Notes under the pieces: generated by a model
The model's database searches: none
What the model was told of the DNA's origin: nothing
What the model saw: only the letters and a program-made list of their open reading frames with translations
Assembly (NCBI RefSeq): GCF_026153355.1
Contig: NZ_CP110636.1
Coordinates: forward strand, 4,712,001 to 4,776,000
Source: Streptomyces endophytica
GTDB lineage: Bacteria > Actinomycetota > Actinomycetes > Streptomycetales > Streptomycetaceae
DNA: 64,000 nucleotides
Direction of reading: 5' to 3'
Made by a program: the position numbers and the translations under genes
Shown: in pieces, positions 62,379 to 64,000 of the stretch
Layout: each line of letters starts with the position of its first letter
How positions within the stretch are numbered: position 1 is the stretch's first letter

Positions 62379-63493
62379 CCCTGGCCCAGCTGCTGTTCGC
62401 GGTGCTGCTCGTGCTCGCCAACGGCTTCTTCGTCGGCGCCGAGTTCGCCCTGGTCTCGGTGCGGCGCTCCCAGATCGAACCGCTGGCCAACGAGGGCTCC
62501 AAGCAGGCCCGCCGGGTGCTGCACGGTCTGGAGAACCTCCCGCAGATGATGGCCGCCGCGCAGTTCGGCATCACCGTCTGCTCCCTGACGCTCGGCGCGG
62601 TCGCCGAACCGACCGTCGCCCGGCTCCTGGAACCCCTGTTCGAGGCGGTCCGGATGCCCGCCGCCCTGATCCATCCGCTCGGCTACGTCATCGCCCTGGC
62701 GCTGGTGGTCTTCCTGCACCTCGTCATCGGCGAGATGGTCCCGAAGAACCTGGCCATGGCGGCGCCCGAGAAGACCGCCCTGTGGTTCAGCCCCGGCCTG
62801 GTGGCCTTCGCCCGGCTGTGCCGTCCGGTGACCGCCCTGCTCGGCGCCTGCGCCCACGGGGTGCTGCGGCTCTTCCGGGTCGAGCCGAAGGACGAGGTCG
62901 AGGCGGTCTTCACCAGCGAGCAGCTGACCCATCTGGTCGAGGACTCCGGCCAGGCCGGCCTGCTGGAACCGGCCGAGCAGGAGCGCCTCTCCGACGCCCT
63001 GGAGCTGGGCAGCCGCCCCGTCACGGACGTCCTGCTGGACCGGGCGGCGCTGATCACCGTCGAGCCGACGGTGACGCCCCGCCAGGTCGAGGAGCTGACC
63101 GTACGCACCGGCTACTCCCGCTTCCCGGTGTGCGCCCCCGGCGGCGCCTACATGGGCTATCTGCACGTCAAGGACGTCCTCGACCTGGAGGAACGGGACC
63201 GTGCGGTGCCGCAGCGGATCTGGCACGCGATGACCACGCTGCGCGCCGAGCTGCCCCTGGACGACGCCCTGACGGCGATGCGGCGGGCCGCCTCCCACCT
63301 GGCGGCGGTCGCCGACCCCAGCGGCCGGGTGCTCGGCCTGGTCGCCCTGGAGGACGTGCTGGAAATGCTGGTCGGCGAGGTCCGCGACCCGGCCCACCGC
63401 CGGACCCCGGCCTCCCGCACCCCGCACGACCGGCTCGCGGAACCCCGCGACGAGACGTCCCGGCCCACGGAGGACCGGGCCATGGCGCGCTAG
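62375..63493 (+). CDS. CNNM-family protein (DUF21-CBS), second paralogue
   Basis: A 372-aa paralogue of the preceding protein. The DUF21 domain has VLANGFFVGAEFALVSVRRS, QFGITVCSLTLGAVAEPTV and HLVIGEMVPKNLAMAAPEKT. A CBS pair follows (TDVLLDRAALITVEPTVTPR, then LAAVADPSGRVLGLVALEDV). Unlike its neighbour it ends soon after the CBS pair in a charged, disordered tail and lacks the CorC_HlyC domain. The paired long and short CNNM arrangement is common in Streptomyces. ATGA overlap with the upstream gene fixes the start. Cation export or regulation of it is the family-level role. Confidence 0.88.
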   Translation: MTLAQLLFAVLLVLANGFFVGAEFALVSVRRSQIEPLANEGSKQARRVLHGLENLPQMMAAAQFGITVCSLTLGAVAEPTVARLLEPLFEAVRMPAALIHPLGYVIALALVVFLHLVIGEMVPKNLAMAAPEKTALWFSPGLVAFARLCRPVTALLGACAHGVLRLFRVEPKDEVEAVFTSEQLTHLVEDSGQAGLLEPAEQERLSDALELGSRPVTDVLLDRAALITVEPTVTPRQVEELTVRTGYSRFPVCAPGGAYMGYLHVKDVLDLEERDRAVPQRIWHAMTTLRAELPLDDALTAMRRAASHLAAVADPSGRVLGLVALEDVLEMLVGEVRDPAHRRTPASRTPHDRLAEPRDETSRPTEDRAMAR

Positions 63494-63514
63494 CGAAGGA
63501 CACCCCCGCCCGCG

Positions 63515-64000
63515 TCAGAAGCCCGGTGACTCCGGCCCCCGCCCCGACAGCACCTCGCCGTACGCCTGCATCAGGTCCGGCAGCCGCAGGGTCGCGAGGT
63601 CGTCGCGGGTGGGGGTGCCCTGCCAGGTGGACAGCCGCAGGTCGCGGTAGGCGCAGCTCTTCTCGTAGAGGGTGCGCAGGAAGCGGCCGTTGCCGAGCTC
63701 GTCGATCCAGCCCTGGTCGACGACATGGCCGCTGATGCTGCACAGCTCGTCGCGGGCCTCCGCATCCCAGTGGTCGCCGTTCTCCGCGGCCAGGACCTCA
63801 CCGATGGCGGTCAGCTCCAGCGGCCGGTAACTGGGGAAGTCGACCCGGGTGGTGAACCGCGAGGACAGCCCCGGGTTGGCGGCCAGCAGCCGGTCCATGC
63901 CCTCCGGGTAGCCGGCGAGGATGACCACCAGCCGGTCCCGGTTGTCCTCGGCCCGCTTGAGCAGCACCTGCAGCGCCTCGTCGCCGTAGGCGTCGCCCTT
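63515..64000 (-). CDS. AAA-family ATPase (CbxX/EccA-like), C-terminal part, runs off the window
   Basis: The frame is open to the window end and encodes the last 161 residues of an AAA+ protein. DRLVVILAGYPEGMDRLLAA is the strand and loop after Walker B (sensor 1 region) in the CbxX/CfqX group. NPGLSSRFTTRVDFPSY contains the arginine-finger region. GRFLRTLYEKSCAYRDLRLS is the C-terminal helical lid with sensor 2. Upstream residues (KGDAYGDEALQVLLKRAED) continue past 64000. Walker A is therefore outside. It converges on the CNNM pair with 21 bp between stops. Relatives include type VII secretion EccA and Rubisco-activase-like proteins; the exact role is unknown. Confidence 0.82.
   Translation of the reverse strand, partial: KGDAYGDEALQVLLKRAEDNRDRLVVILAGYPEGMDRLLAANPGLSSRFTTRVDFPSYRPLELTAIGEVLAAENGDHWDAEARDELCSISGHVVDQGWIDELGNGRFLRTLYEKSCAYRDLRLSTWQGTPTRDDLATLRLPDLMQAYGEVLSGRGPESPGF

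Overview
The window is chromosomal DNA of a Streptomyces-type actinomycete. GC is very high, genes are tightly packed with many ATGA/GTGA overlaps and GTG starts, two regulators carry rare TTA codons, and the housekeeping gene order (fmt, rsmB, rpe, ribDE-ribM-ribBA-ribH, hisE-hisG) is typical of the genus. No tRNA, rRNA, CRISPR array or insertion sequence was seen.

Left flank, 1-20.6 kb, is core genome. It holds fmt, a class Ic aminotransferase, rsmB, rpe, a SorC-type regulator, a secreted RNase/barstar pair and guaB1. These are followed by a lysine-handling group: a cationic amino-acid permease, an Lrp/AsnC regulator, and a DavA/DavB pair (5-aminovaleramidase and lysine 2-monooxygenase). 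An MFS/LysR pair lies inside this group. The permease and davAB promoters have almost superimposable operator and promoter layouts. Next come an LLM oxidoreductase, a DUF5995 protein, a secreted phospholipase A2 and an NCS2 uracil/xanthine permease.

Centre, about 20.7-50.2 kb, is a non-ribosomal peptide cluster with unusual accessory genes. It has a histidine kinase, a small MMPL-like protein, mbtH, ABC genes at both ends (drrA, drrB), an Sfp-type PPTase, a SARP activator and a NarL-type response regulator. A seven-gene translationally coupled operon follows: KASIII-like, ATP-grasp ligase, PLP decarboxylase, free ACP, Cys-less KASIII-like, small helical protein, acyl-CoA dehydrogenase. It resembles the butirosin BtrJ-BtrK-BtrI system that builds an omega-amino acyl unit on a carrier protein. 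An SbnA/VioB-like synthase and two NRPSs complete the cluster: C-A-T-E-C-T and C-A-T-C-A-T-TE. Three promoters (before mbtH, before the KASIII gene, before the SbnA-like gene) carry three GTCA-type repeats at exact 11-bp spacing, followed 9 bp later by a -10 box. They are best read as the SARP regulon.

Right flank, 50.2-64 kb, returns to core genome. It holds a hotdog thioesterase, divergent MFS and ROK genes around a perfect operator palindrome, an NmrA-like SDR, an FMN riboswitch heading the riboflavin operon with a RibM transporter, hisE-hisG, a PH-domain protein, two CNNM/CBS proteins and the C-terminal part of an AAA ATPase that runs off the window.

Data quality: twelve reading-frame breaks occur in six genes (SorC, LysR, MMPL, decarboxylase, NRPS1 with six, drrB). 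Every one is a loss of one base in or beside short G/C runs, and adding one base at each restores an integral codon count. Systematic base loss in the sequence is more likely than twelve independent mutations.
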